DNA of 64,000 nt from a virus: positions 124,001 to 188,000 of IMG/VR virus record IMGVR_UViG_3300024308_000016; one strand, written 5' to 3'. The notes below the pieces were generated by a model. That model saw only the letters and a program-made list of their open reading frames with translations, was not told the DNA's origin and ran no database searches. Position 1 is the first letter of the stretch. Each line of letters begins with the position of its first letter. The translations under genes and the position numbers were made by a program. Positions 52,266-59,656 of this stretch are shown one piece after another.

Positions 52266-53384
52266 ATGCAGCAATACCTGGCTGGCCTCAAGCATATCCT
52301 GGACAACGGCGTGATGCGCACCGATCGCACTGGCAAAGGCCGGCTGGGTGTTTTCTGCCCCCCGCAGGAACGCTATGACCTGCGTCTAGGGTTTCCCCTG
52401 GTCACCACTCGCCAGATCAACCCCATCGGCATGATCGATGAACTCCTGTGGTTCATCTTGGGCGATACCTCCATCAAGACCCTGAAAGCGTCGTACTTCT
52501 GGGATCGCTGGGCGCTGACCGAGGAACAGGCCCGGGACTTCATGACCCGCAAGAACATCGACCCCACGTCAGAGCGTGGCGCGGATGTCCTGCAGCGTGT
52601 GGGGACGATCGGCAACCTGTACGGCGTCAGCTGGCGCCATGCACCAGCGCCTGAAGGCTCCTTCAAGCCGTTTCGCCGTCCTGACCAGCTGCCCTCGGAC
52701 TTCATCGCCCAGCACATCCCGGTGTTCGGCAGTGACCCGGCCTTCCATTCAGGTCCAGACTTCCGCAGGTGGTTGGAGACCGAGACTGACTCGGGCGCTA
52801 CCAACAACCTGCGCTCCAGTGTGCTCAACCACCTCAACGAGCTGTACTGGAAGCAGACCGACCAGCTCAATGAGCTGATCGTCAACATCAAGGAGCGTCC
52901 CTACTCCTCGCGTCTGCGGGTGACAGCGATGCTGCCGCAGTACATGGCGTTCGAGGACTTCTCCATCGCCGACAACATCGCCGACGGCCGCGCAGCGTTG
53001 ACACCGTGCCACGCCATGTTCCAGTTCTACGTCAATCCGAACGGCCAGCGTGGACGCCAGGAACTGAGCATGTCGCTGACCATGACCAGCAACGACTACC
53101 CGGTCGGCCGTGTCTACAACATCGCCCAGTACGCTCTGCTGCTGTCGATGGTGGCCCAGGTCACTGACATGGTGCCCGCTGAGCTGATCGTCAACACCAA
53201 CGACGGTCACATCTATGCTGACCAGATCCCGTACGTGCGTGAGCAGATCGAGCGCGATCCAATGCCGTTGCCTACGTTGCGCCTGAACCCCGACATCAAG
53301 GACCTGTTCGCCTTCACCCGCAATGACATCTTGATCGATGGCTATACTAGCCACGGCAAGATCCCCTACCCCGTCGCCGTGTAA
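52266..53384 (+). CDS. thyA: Thymidylate synthase family enzyme
   Basis: Methylates dUMP using methylene-tetrahydrofolate. Visible features are DRTGKGR (Arg21), ELLWFILGD, NLYGVSWR, the catalytic TPCHAMFQFYV (Cys248), YNIAQYALL (Asn285, the pyrimidine-reading Asn) and HIYADQ. At 372 residues it is about 100 longer than the bacterial enzyme, with an insert around 125-185. Two phosphate-binding arginines are changed: the RR pair is Ser215-Arg216, and the QRS arginine is Thr274. Activity with an unusual nucleotide is therefore possible. Asn285 (not Asp) argues against dCMP hydroxymethylase. The start follows tmk by 3 bases, with TTGGAG in the tmk end. Confidence 0.88.
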   Translation: MQQYLAGLKHILDNGVMRTDRTGKGRLGVFCPPQERYDLRLGFPLVTTRQINPIGMIDELLWFILGDTSIKTLKASYFWDRWALTEEQARDFMTRKNIDPTSERGADVLQRVGTIGNLYGVSWRHAPAPEGSFKPFRRPDQLPSDFIAQHIPVFGSDPAFHSGPDFRRWLETETDSGATNNLRSSVLNHLNELYWKQTDQLNELIVNIKERPYSSRLRVTAMLPQYMAFEDFSIADNIADGRAALTPCHAMFQFYVNPNGQRGRQELSMSLTMTSNDYPVGRVYNIAQYALLLSMVAQVTDMVPAELIVNTNDGHIYADQIPYVREQIERDPMPLPTLRLNPDIKDLFAFTRNDILIDGYTSHGKIPYPVAV

Positions 53385-53397
53385 AAGGAGTATCACC

Positions 53398-53910
53398 ATG
53401 GCCACCAAGAAACCCGCAACAGCCAAGAAGGTGGCCAAGGCCACCACACCCGCTGATGAAAACAAGCCAGCAAAGCCGAATGCGAAGGTGGCGTCTGCTG
53501 CTGCGAAGGCTGCCAAGTCTGCCTCCAAAGCCAAGGATGCGCCCACCAAGGCAGCACCAGCCAAGCCCCGGGTGGGTGCTTCGATACAAGCACGTCCACC
53601 GAAGGCTGAGACCACTGCAGCGTCGGTGCTCGACCATCTGAAGCAGGCGATGGAAGAAGCCAAGATCGAACAGGTGCCCAAGGCAGAGCCTCTGCCTGAG
53701 CCGGTCGCACCTCTGCCCTGGGAAGACACCCCCACCTTCCCGGACATCAAGGACGACTTCAAGCCTGATCTGCGCTACCGTCCTGACAACCGGATCAGCC
53801 TGGGCGTGCAAGAAGCCCAAACGTCTGTCAACGGCAAGCTGATCTTTCGCCCCAATGCGCCGCGGCCCGCTTCTGAGCGCAAGGACGTGAAGTTCTTCTT
53901 CCGCAAGTAG
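53398..53910 (+). CDS. Ala/Lys/Pro-rich basic protein, histone H1-like N-terminus
   Basis: 170 residues. The first 75 are Lys/Ala/Pro with repeated AKxAxK-type spacing, as in histone H1 tails and bacterial H1-like proteins. The C-terminal half is a more ordered domain with DFKPDLRYRPDNRISLG. It probably binds DNA or RNA, perhaps compacting phage DNA. Start at ATG 53398 with AAAGGAG. It lies 13 bases after thyA and ends at the hairpin at 53920. Confidence 0.65.
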   Translation: MATKKPATAKKVAKATTPADENKPAKPNAKVASAAAKAAKSASKAKDAPTKAAPAKPRVGASIQARPPKAETTAASVLDHLKQAMEEAKIEQVPKAEPLPEPVAPLPWEDTPTFPDIKDDFKPDLRYRPDNRISLGVQEAQTSVNGKLIFRPNAPRPASERKDVKFFFRK

Positions 53911-53919
53911 CAGCCGCCG

Positions 53920-53970
53920 CATACTCCCAGAGGTCCCGTCATGGGGCCTCTGGGATGTATGTATGTTTTA
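53920..53970 (+). terminator. Hairpin ending in GTATG, then TATGTTTT
   Basis: CATAC (53920-53924) pairs with GTATG (53957-53961), with an inner CCCAGAGG/CCTCTGGG stem. It is followed by TATGTTTTA, so two TATG copies overlap here, about 65 bases before the radical SAM gene. Confidence 0.7.
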
Positions 53971-54027
53971 GGCATCACGCCAATTTAGTGTGAAGTACAC
54001 AACTGACCTTTTAAGGAGTGACCCATT

Positions 54028-54948
54028 ATGAATGAAGCGACAATTGTCTTGAAGTCCCAGATCGACCAATCCGTCAACACGGTCGATGCACGTGGGTTCG
54101 AGACTCGGTATGTCGAGCGTGACGAAGGCAAGACCGCCATCATCTATCTGTCGAGCCACGCTGGCTGCGACCGCGCCTGCCGGATGTGCTGGCTGACCCA
54201 GACCGGGCAGACCGATATGACACCAGCGACCATGGATGACTACCTGACTCAGGCAAGGGCGTCCCTGGAAGCGATGCAGGAACGTCGGGCAGCCTCTGGC
54301 CTGGGAGTGCCCGAGGTGGTGCATTTTAACTTCATGGCTCGGGGAGAGCCTATGAAGAACCCCGTCATCCGTGAGAAGTTCGACGAGTTGGCCTCTGCTC
54401 TGGAATCGGGCGTGGCTGCACTGGTCGATGGTTTTACCGGCCAGGTCAAGTTCAAGATCTCCACCATCATGACGGACATCTACGTCAAGGACAAGGATGG
54501 CACCTATCTGGATGGCATGAGCCAGCTGCCGTTCAACCGTTACAAGCCGGAAATCTACTACTCGCTGTACTCCATGAATCCGGAGTTCCGCAAGCGCTGG
54601 TTGCCCAAGGCCGAAGAACCGTTGGACGCACTGCGACTGTTGGCTGCCTACCGTGGCAAGGGCGGAGAGGTGCGCATCCATAGCGCTTTCATCGCCGGCC
54701 ACAACGATGACATGACGGACGTGGCCAAGATGGTGCATACCGTCAAGATGTATGGCTTCAAGAAGTTCAACATCGTACGCTTTAACTCCATCGATACCGA
54801 CAAGTGGGTGGAGACCGATGAGGAATACCTCGAAGGCATCAAGACGTTTATGGAATCGAAGGGCCTGGAAGTGCAGATGGTCTCCCGCGTGGGCACCGAT
54901 GTGGCAGCGAGTTGCGGCACCTTCGTATCTCCGGAGCAAGCACCGTGA
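54028..54948 (+). CDS. Radical SAM enzyme of the RlmN/Cfr type
   Basis: A 306-residue protein with the 4Fe-4S motif CDRACRMC (Cys47, Cys51, Cys54; CxxxCxxC), preceded by SSHAG as in RlmN (SSQVG). FMARGEP (102-108) is the GEP SAM-binding loop. ASCGTF near the end carries Cys296, the position of the methyl-carrying cysteine of RlmN (ACGQL). RlmN/Cfr methylate adenine C2 or C8 in 23S rRNA and tRNA. The other catalytic cysteine (RlmN Cys118) is Tyr40 here, so the outcome may differ. It lacks the N-terminal accessory domain of bacterial RlmN (about 380 residues). ATG at 54028 with AAGGAG. The next gene overlaps by GTGA. Confidence 0.82.
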   Translation: MNEATIVLKSQIDQSVNTVDARGFETRYVERDEGKTAIIYLSSHAGCDRACRMCWLTQTGQTDMTPATMDDYLTQARASLEAMQERRAASGLGVPEVVHFNFMARGEPMKNPVIREKFDELASALESGVAALVDGFTGQVKFKISTIMTDIYVKDKDGTYLDGMSQLPFNRYKPEIYYSLYSMNPEFRKRWLPKAEEPLDALRLLAAYRGKGGEVRIHSAFIAGHNDDMTDVAKMVHTVKMYGFKKFNIVRFNSIDTDKWVETDEEYLEGIKTFMESKGLEVQMVSRVGTDVAASCGTFVSPEQAP

Positions 54949-55370
54949 CTATGACCAGCTACCGTGCACCTACTATGGCACGCTACACAGCGAACCACAC
55001 CGAGGCTGACGGAAACCGGGGAGTATTGACCCTGGAAGATGTCAACAGCCGCCGAGTGCTCAGCACCAGCGAGTACGCTATCCGCATGGGAGGAGACCCT
55101 AAGCTGGTGACACTGACCATCACGTGTGCTACTTGGAAACGTGAGACAGCCACTGGTCCCTTCGTCCCCACTGATCACCGGGATGCGGAGTCCATCGCGG
55201 TCAACATCGTCGGCTACATCAAGGAAAACTGCCCGATCTCCGACAAGATCGAACGCCTGATGCTGATCAACACCCGTGTGGCCTGGACCCAGGACAAGGT
55301 ACCCGACATCATCAAGCGTGTACAGGCGATACTGCCTGGTATCACGGACTTCAAGTTCCATGGAGAGTGA
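54945..55370 (+). CDS. Hypothetical protein (141 aa), GTG start likely
   Basis: Unknown function. GTG at 54945 overlaps the radical SAM stop (GTGA) and has GGAG 8 bases upstream; an ATG at 54951 is the alternative but lies 14 bases from that site. It is a small alpha/beta protein without recognised motif. Co-translation with the radical SAM enzyme suggests a related role, but this is inference. Confidence 0.6.
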   Translation: MTMTSYRAPTMARYTANHTEADGNRGVLTLEDVNSRRVLSTSEYAIRMGGDPKLVTLTITCATWKRETATGPFVPTDHRDAESIAVNIVGYIKENCPISDKIERLMLINTRVAWTQDKVPDIIKRVQAILPGITDFKFHGE

Positions 55371-55371
55371 C

Positions 55372-56064
55372 ATGACCGAAGAAAAGAAACCAGCATCCAT
55401 CGAAGAGCTGACCGCAGCCTTCAAAAGCCGCATGGAAACCGCTGTCGACCAAGAAGCCGAGATCGTCAAGAAGATCGGCTTTGTGGTGAAGGTGGAATCC
55501 GGCGTGGCCTACACCAAGGAGCTGAAGATCGCGGGCAAGCCCTCCATGATCATCGGCTTCGCTGACCAGCGCTATCTGCACTCCCAGTACCTGGGAGAGA
55601 GCCTGGGTATCGCTGCGGGCAATGCCCAGCACGAAGGTGTGGTGCGCGCTACCTATGACCTGCACGTGATGCTGGACCTGGGCCTGGGCAATGAAGTCAA
55701 CCGCGTACCCCTGGCCAACCGGCTGATGAAGGTCTCCAATGAGCAGATCATTGCCCATATCGAGACCATGGGGCGAGGGCTGCTGCCCCAAGAGGGTATG
55801 GACGTGTATCTGATGCAGTTCGGGGATTACCAAAACCGACTGCCGGGCACCGAAGGCTATGAAGATGTCGGCCAGCTCGCTCCGATGACCGACGATGGCC
55901 TCATGGCCAAGTTCTTCGTGCCCAAGAAGGCACCTTCCAAAAAAGCACCCAGCCTCAACAACTGGCTGACCGGCTACAAGCCTGCAGTCCCGCCTGGCCT
56001 GACCTCCAGTGAACCTCATCCCGACACCGTCCAGACCACCGTCACCCCGGAGCAACCTCAATGA
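55372..56064 (+). CDS. Hypothetical protein (230 aa)
   Basis: Unknown function. The ATG at 55372 lies one base after the preceding stop, with TGGAG in front. It has a charged helical N-terminus, an alpha/beta middle and a Lys/Ser/Pro-rich tail (VPKKAPSKKAPSLNNW). It overlaps the next gene by ATGA (56061-56064). It is part of the four-gene radical SAM operon. Confidence 0.65.
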   Translation: MTEEKKPASIEELTAAFKSRMETAVDQEAEIVKKIGFVVKVESGVAYTKELKIAGKPSMIIGFADQRYLHSQYLGESLGIAAGNAQHEGVVRATYDLHVMLDLGLGNEVNRVPLANRLMKVSNEQIIAHIETMGRGLLPQEGMDVYLMQFGDYQNRLPGTEGYEDVGQLAPMTDDGLMAKFFVPKKAPSKKAPSLNNWLTGYKPAVPPGLTSSEPHPDTVQTTVTPEQPQ

Positions 56065-56528
56065 TCCCCGTTCAGCGCTTTGAAGATCCCAAGAGCCATC
56101 TGGTCAAGACCGCATCGACCATCGTCATCGGAGAGGGCGGCCATACCGTCCATACCCAGCGCCAAGACGGCCGTGGCTTTTACCTGGCTGTGCACTCCCA
56201 GCAGCTGTATCTGGGCGAGCTGATCGTGCACATCTACGACAAGCACGTCACTGCCCGCTGGGTGCCGTCCATGACACAGACCATGCTGTATATCCAGCAA
56301 ACCGGATCGAGCAATGGTGAACGCACGGACACAGCTACGTTGTACCGGGATCTGCTGGGCATGGTGAGGTTTTACCTGATCACCTACTACGGCTATCAGA
56401 TCCCCACTCCCAAGGACGGCCAAGAGCTCGATTTGCTGCTGCTGCGCAAAGTGCAAAGCTCCATCATCTTGCAGTCCAGTGCAGACACCGGACTGCACCT
56501 GGGCGTGGAAGTCGGCTACACCGACTGA
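56061..56528 (+). CDS. Hypothetical protein (155 aa)
   Basis: Unknown function. Coupled to the previous gene by ATGA. The N-terminal half is beta-rich (FYLAVHSQQLYLGELIVHIYD) and a helical end follows. It is the last gene of the radical SAM operon before the hairpin at 56540. Confidence 0.65.
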   Translation: MIPVQRFEDPKSHLVKTASTIVIGEGGHTVHTQRQDGRGFYLAVHSQQLYLGELIVHIYDKHVTARWVPSMTQTMLYIQQTGSSNGERTDTATLYRDLLGMVRFYLITYYGYQIPTPKDGQELDLLLLRKVQSSIILQSSADTGLHLGVEVGYTD

Positions 56529-56539
56529 CGCTATAGCGC

Positions 56540-56587
56540 CATACACTCATCTCCCAGACCCGCGAGGGTCTGGGAGATGAGGCATGT
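56540..56587 (+). terminator. Perfect 16-bp hairpin
   Basis: CTCATCTCCCAGACCC (56546-56561) pairs perfectly with GGGTCTGGGAGATGAG (56566-56581), with GCGA loop. There is no T-run; TATG lies at 56601-56604. Confidence 0.75.
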
Positions 56588-56606
56588 GTTTGTAAACAGT
56601 TATGGT

Positions 56607-56620
56607 CACTTACACTTTAC
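56607..56620 (+). promoter_or_regulatory. Second copy of CACTTACACTTTAC
   Basis: Identical to 463-476 over 14 bases and, like it, upstream of a plus-strand gene (ATG at 56662). TATG directly precedes it (56601-56604). Confidence 0.35.
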
Positions 56621-56661
56621 CTGAGCAGGAATAGGCCTACTCAGTTTTAGTGGAGGACTGT

Positions 56662-57156
56662 ATGTCTTCTTATCTGTCAGCGCCGATCATATCGTCATTG
56701 AGGACGAGTGATCCAACACCGAAGGCAATGACACGCAAGGACGTGTCTGCCCGTATAGCCAGTGGCAAATCTCCCGTAGACTCAGTCTACCAGTATGCCG
56801 TCAGTCTCGCTCACCGGTTCAAGAACCGTCTCAGTTACAAAGTCAAACGCGACTCAGTAACAGGGGAGCCTATATATCGAGTCCGTGGGCGAGAGCTCGC
56901 TCGATCGATGGGGCACTTCTTCAACGGGATCGAGGGCGTGATCGCAAATGGCGAGCTACACTACCTACACCCCAACCCGCACAATGGTGCGGACTTGAGC
57001 TTCGATCTGTATCGGTACGTATGTGACCAGACCAGTTTCGAAGACAGCGATGGAGAGCTAAGCCGCCGTATAGCGAACCTGGCTCCAGTCGAACGTAGCA
57101 TAATTCTTAACCCCCTGAGCCCGAGGGCTCAGGGGATCTCGAAGGCTACATGGTAA
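56662..57156 (+). CDS. Hypothetical protein (164 aa), C-terminus encoded by a hairpin
   Basis: Unknown function. ATG 56662 has GGAGG 5 bases upstream; a GTG at 56650 would place that site inside the gene. It is a basic protein with a central RFKNRLSYKVKRD segment. The last 16 codons run through a terminator-like hairpin (57112-57121 with 57126-57135, 10 bp), which elsewhere in this genome always lies after a stop codon. The original stop may have been lost by a recent mutation. It stands alone between hairpins. Confidence 0.6.
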   Translation: MSSYLSAPIISSLRTSDPTPKAMTRKDVSARIASGKSPVDSVYQYAVSLAHRFKNRLSYKVKRDSVTGEPIYRVRGRELARSMGHFFNGIEGVIANGELHYLHPNPHNGADLSFDLYRYVCDQTSFEDSDGELSRRIANLAPVERSIILNPLSPRAQGISKATW

Positions 57157-57191
57157 AAAACGAAGTCGATACCCCTAGGGGCTGAGCTTCG

Positions 57192-57220
57192 GAGAGACTG
57201 AATAATCACTTCAGTCTCTC
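57192..57220 (+). terminator. Intergenic hairpin
   Basis: A perfect 11-bp stem GAGAGACTGAA/TTCAGTCTCTC (57192-57202 with 57210-57220), loop TAATCAC. No T-run. AGGAGAT follows at 57254-57260, without a start codon. Confidence 0.5.
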
Positions 57221-57272
57221 TGCCAAAGAATGTATTGTATCAATCAATTTCATAGGAGATCATAAGCCACTA

Positions 57273-57316
57273 CCCCACTACCCTTGCGGGTAGTGGGGAG
57301 CAGTGCTCTTTTTTTT
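57273..57316. terminator. Strong convergent terminator
   Basis: CCCCACTACCC (57273-57283) pairs perfectly with GGGTAGTGGGG (57288-57298), TTGC loop, followed by CTCTTTTTTTTG. It also lies directly after the stop of the minus-strand helicase. Confidence 0.85.
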
Positions 57317-57319
57317 GTC

Positions 57320-58849
57320 TCAGAATCCGAAGATCGCAGCACTTTCGTTGCTGACCGCTCTTCCGATCCGCTTGACACCGATACACTCCATACCGATATC
57401 ATCGGGCACAGGCATCTTTCCCTTGAACGGCATGAAGAAGAACTTGTCGTCTTCATCCAAGATACCCGGGATACGGTGCTTGTCACGGCAAAACGCTTTG
57501 TAGGCCAGTCCGTCCTTCTTGACGATGTGCACGTAAAACGCGCCATCGAACTCTCGGTCCAGACCCTTGCAGTCTTGCCAGTAGCCCTTCATGGTGATGT
57601 AGGGCAGCAGTGTCTCATCAGTGACGACGCCTCGGGTGAGGTTACGAGCTTCTGTGGACAGCTGGTGAGGGGTCAGGAACAAGATGCCCCGGGAGCGGCA
57701 GAAGTTGCGTACTCGGCGAAACAGATCTTGCAGCTCCGTACCTGCGGGTCCTTGCCTGCAGCCAGTAGTCGGCATCATGGACAGATAGTCCACCATGAGC
57801 ACTTGCACATCGCACCCTTCAGACTCCAGCTTGTTGACGTAGTTGAACAAACTGCGAAACGTCCACTCCGAGGGGTTGACGTCAATCATGCGCACATCGT
57901 AGCCGGAGTCCACGAAGTGCTTGGAGACCACCCGCAAGATCTCGTCTGGTGCAACCGTCTTGGGGTCGATGTTGCCGCAGTCCGGATCGATGTTGACCAT
58001 GATGTCCTTGTACAGGTACTGGAAGTTAGTGGTCAGTGGATCTTCCATCGTGATGCGGGCAATCGTAGGCCGTTTGCCGGGTTTTCGGACAAAGGGCTTG
58101 TTGTACTGGGCGAACTGTCTGAACAGCGTCAGCATCGTACCGGTCTTGTCCATGTGGGGCAAAGCGCCCACCGCCCACGTCTCGCCTTCCCGAAAGCCAC
58201 CCTGGGTCATGATGTTGACCTTCTGGTGACCCGTCTTCCAGATACGGTCACCGCTATTGATCTCACCGATACGGTCAGTGATGACCTTAGCGGTCTCGAT
58301 CTGGTCGAACCTGACTTCATCGTTGACTGCGGCATCCTTCTCCACAGTCGTGTTGGTCATGCCTTCGAGCTCACCGAGCAGCGTCTGCAAAAACAGCTTG
58401 TGGTCGGAGATGTCGTCGTTCTTGAAGTTCCATTCCCCGGATGCTTTCCTCAGCAGCTGCCCGATCTTCTCTCTACTTATTAGAGCAGTGGCCTTGTACC
58501 TGAGGGCAGAGACAGATTTGAGGAGAGACAATCCTTCGAGCTTGGCATTGAGGCCTTTCTCCAGAGCCTGGTACCACTTGTCGTCATCGGCGACGTTGAT
58601 GCGCAGCCTGGCTAAGAGGTCGTCCTTTTGAAAGTACGTGACATCGGACGCTCGGCACATATCGACCACGGTCGCTTTAACGGAGTTGACGGCATCAGTT
58701 TCCGTCCCAGAGCCCAGATTCACCTCTGATACTTTGACTAAGTCAAGCAATTCCTTTATGAGTTCAGTGCTGACGCCGCCCTCGTCTTCGAGCAGACTTT
58801 CCCGATAAGCGAGGGTCACGCAGGTCGTCAGTGCTAACTTGTTGTCCAT
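57320..58849 (-). CDS. DnaB-like replicative helicase with altered P-loop
   Basis: A 509-residue RecA-fold ATPase of the DnaB/gp41 type, which unwinds DNA ahead of the phage polymerase. EGETWAVGALPHMDKTGTML (221-240) is the Walker A region, but the usual GKT is Asp234-Lys235-Thr236. MEDP (268-271) gives the catalytic Glu269 (SLEM in DnaB). VQVLMVDYLSMM carries Walker B Asp354 (IDYLQ), then ILFLTPHQLSTEAR (SQLSRxxE block) and DREFDGAFYVHIVK (ADVIxFLYR block). The N-terminal 190 residues are helical and may bind primase or the hexamer neighbour. The start at 58849 has CTGGAGAATCC. Single gene on the minus strand, divergent from the capsid operon. Confidence 0.82.
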   Translation of the reverse strand: MDNKLALTTCVTLAYRESLLEDEGGVSTELIKELLDLVKVSEVNLGSGTETDAVNSVKATVVDMCRASDVTYFQKDDLLARLRINVADDDKWYQALEKGLNAKLEGLSLLKSVSALRYKATALISREKIGQLLRKASGEWNFKNDDISDHKLFLQTLLGELEGMTNTTVEKDAAVNDEVRFDQIETAKVITDRIGEINSGDRIWKTGHQKVNIMTQGGFREGETWAVGALPHMDKTGTMLTLFRQFAQYNKPFVRKPGKRPTIARITMEDPLTTNFQYLYKDIMVNIDPDCGNIDPKTVAPDEILRVVSKHFVDSGYDVRMIDVNPSEWTFRSLFNYVNKLESEGCDVQVLMVDYLSMMPTTGCRQGPAGTELQDLFRRVRNFCRSRGILFLTPHQLSTEARNLTRGVVTDETLLPYITMKGYWQDCKGLDREFDGAFYVHIVKKDGLAYKAFCRDKHRIPGILDEDDKFFFMPFKGKMPVPDDIGMECIGVKRIGRAVSNESAAIFGF

Positions 58850-58975
58850 GGATTCTCCAGGGGGATTGGATTGATTTGTTGGTCCTACTGGGATCGACTC
58901 TAGTAGAGTTTTTCCCGTTCACATACCATGATGAACGATGAGAAAATATCGATTTATAGCCCTTAGGAGAGCCAA

Positions 58976-59632
58976 TTGAACACGATCGACCCGCCACAGA
59001 TCAAGCGCCCTTATATCAGCACTTTCATCATTCCCAGCTTTATCGTTGATGCGGCCCGCAAAGCCAACATCAATCTTATGGAACTCACCGACTACCGCAA
59101 GTTGCGCCAGGTGTGTTCCCTGGAAGATATCGCTGTGTTTGCGGCCATCCACGACAACGCCCGCGTCGGCGTGGCGCAGATGTCCACTTTGCCGCTGAGC
59201 ATTCTGATGGCTCGCACCGGTGCTCCCGAGAGGGAGGCCGAGGCCACTTTGACCGTGATGCCCAAGACCCAGGAAATCTTGGCCATCGCCCAAAGCTTCC
59301 TGAGCGAGCCCATCGGTGAGCATACTTATATGTTCACCCTGAACAAGCCCAAGGGGGTCGCAGAAGTTGTCACCAACACTGCGCCAGCAGCAACAATCGG
59401 AAACCCGCAGCAGCCGGCTCCCGATTTGCCATATCAACTGGAAACCATCGACACTAATGTCTTTATTATTGTTGGTCCTGGTTTTTCTACATATGTTGGG
59501 ACTTCTGGCCGCGGAGATACGGCGCAAGCATTTGTGCGTGATTTTATCAAGCACTGCAGCGCCGTCTTCGGGCCGGTTGAAGTCGCAAAGCACCCTCTGT
59601 TCGTCAATTTCCTCACTTCCCTCGCGGGCTAA
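58976..59632 (+). CDS. Hypothetical protein upstream of the capsid gene (218 aa), TTG start
   Basis: Starts at TTG 58976 with a perfect AGGAG 6 bases upstream. It has two apparent domains joined by a Pro/Ala/Asn linker (residues about 131-148). Function unknown. Codon bias is strong in the first part and weaker in the second half. It precedes the major capsid protein gene by 24 bases, so an accessory capsid or scaffold role is plausible. Confidence 0.65.
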   Translation: MNTIDPPQIKRPYISTFIIPSFIVDAARKANINLMELTDYRKLRQVCSLEDIAVFAAIHDNARVGVAQMSTLPLSILMARTGAPEREAEATLTVMPKTQEILAIAQSFLSEPIGEHTYMFTLNKPKGVAEVVTNTAPAATIGNPQQPAPDLPYQLETIDTNVFIIVGPGFSTYVGTSGRGDTAQAFVRDFIKHCSAVFGPVEVAKHPLFVNFLTSLAG

Positions 59633-59656
59633 CCCCGCTTAACCAGGAGATCCCCC

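Noticed and set aside
52266-53384. dCMP hydroxymethylase instead of thymidylate synthase
   Set aside because: The residue that distinguishes them is Asn (Asn285), as in thymidylate synthase, not Asp.
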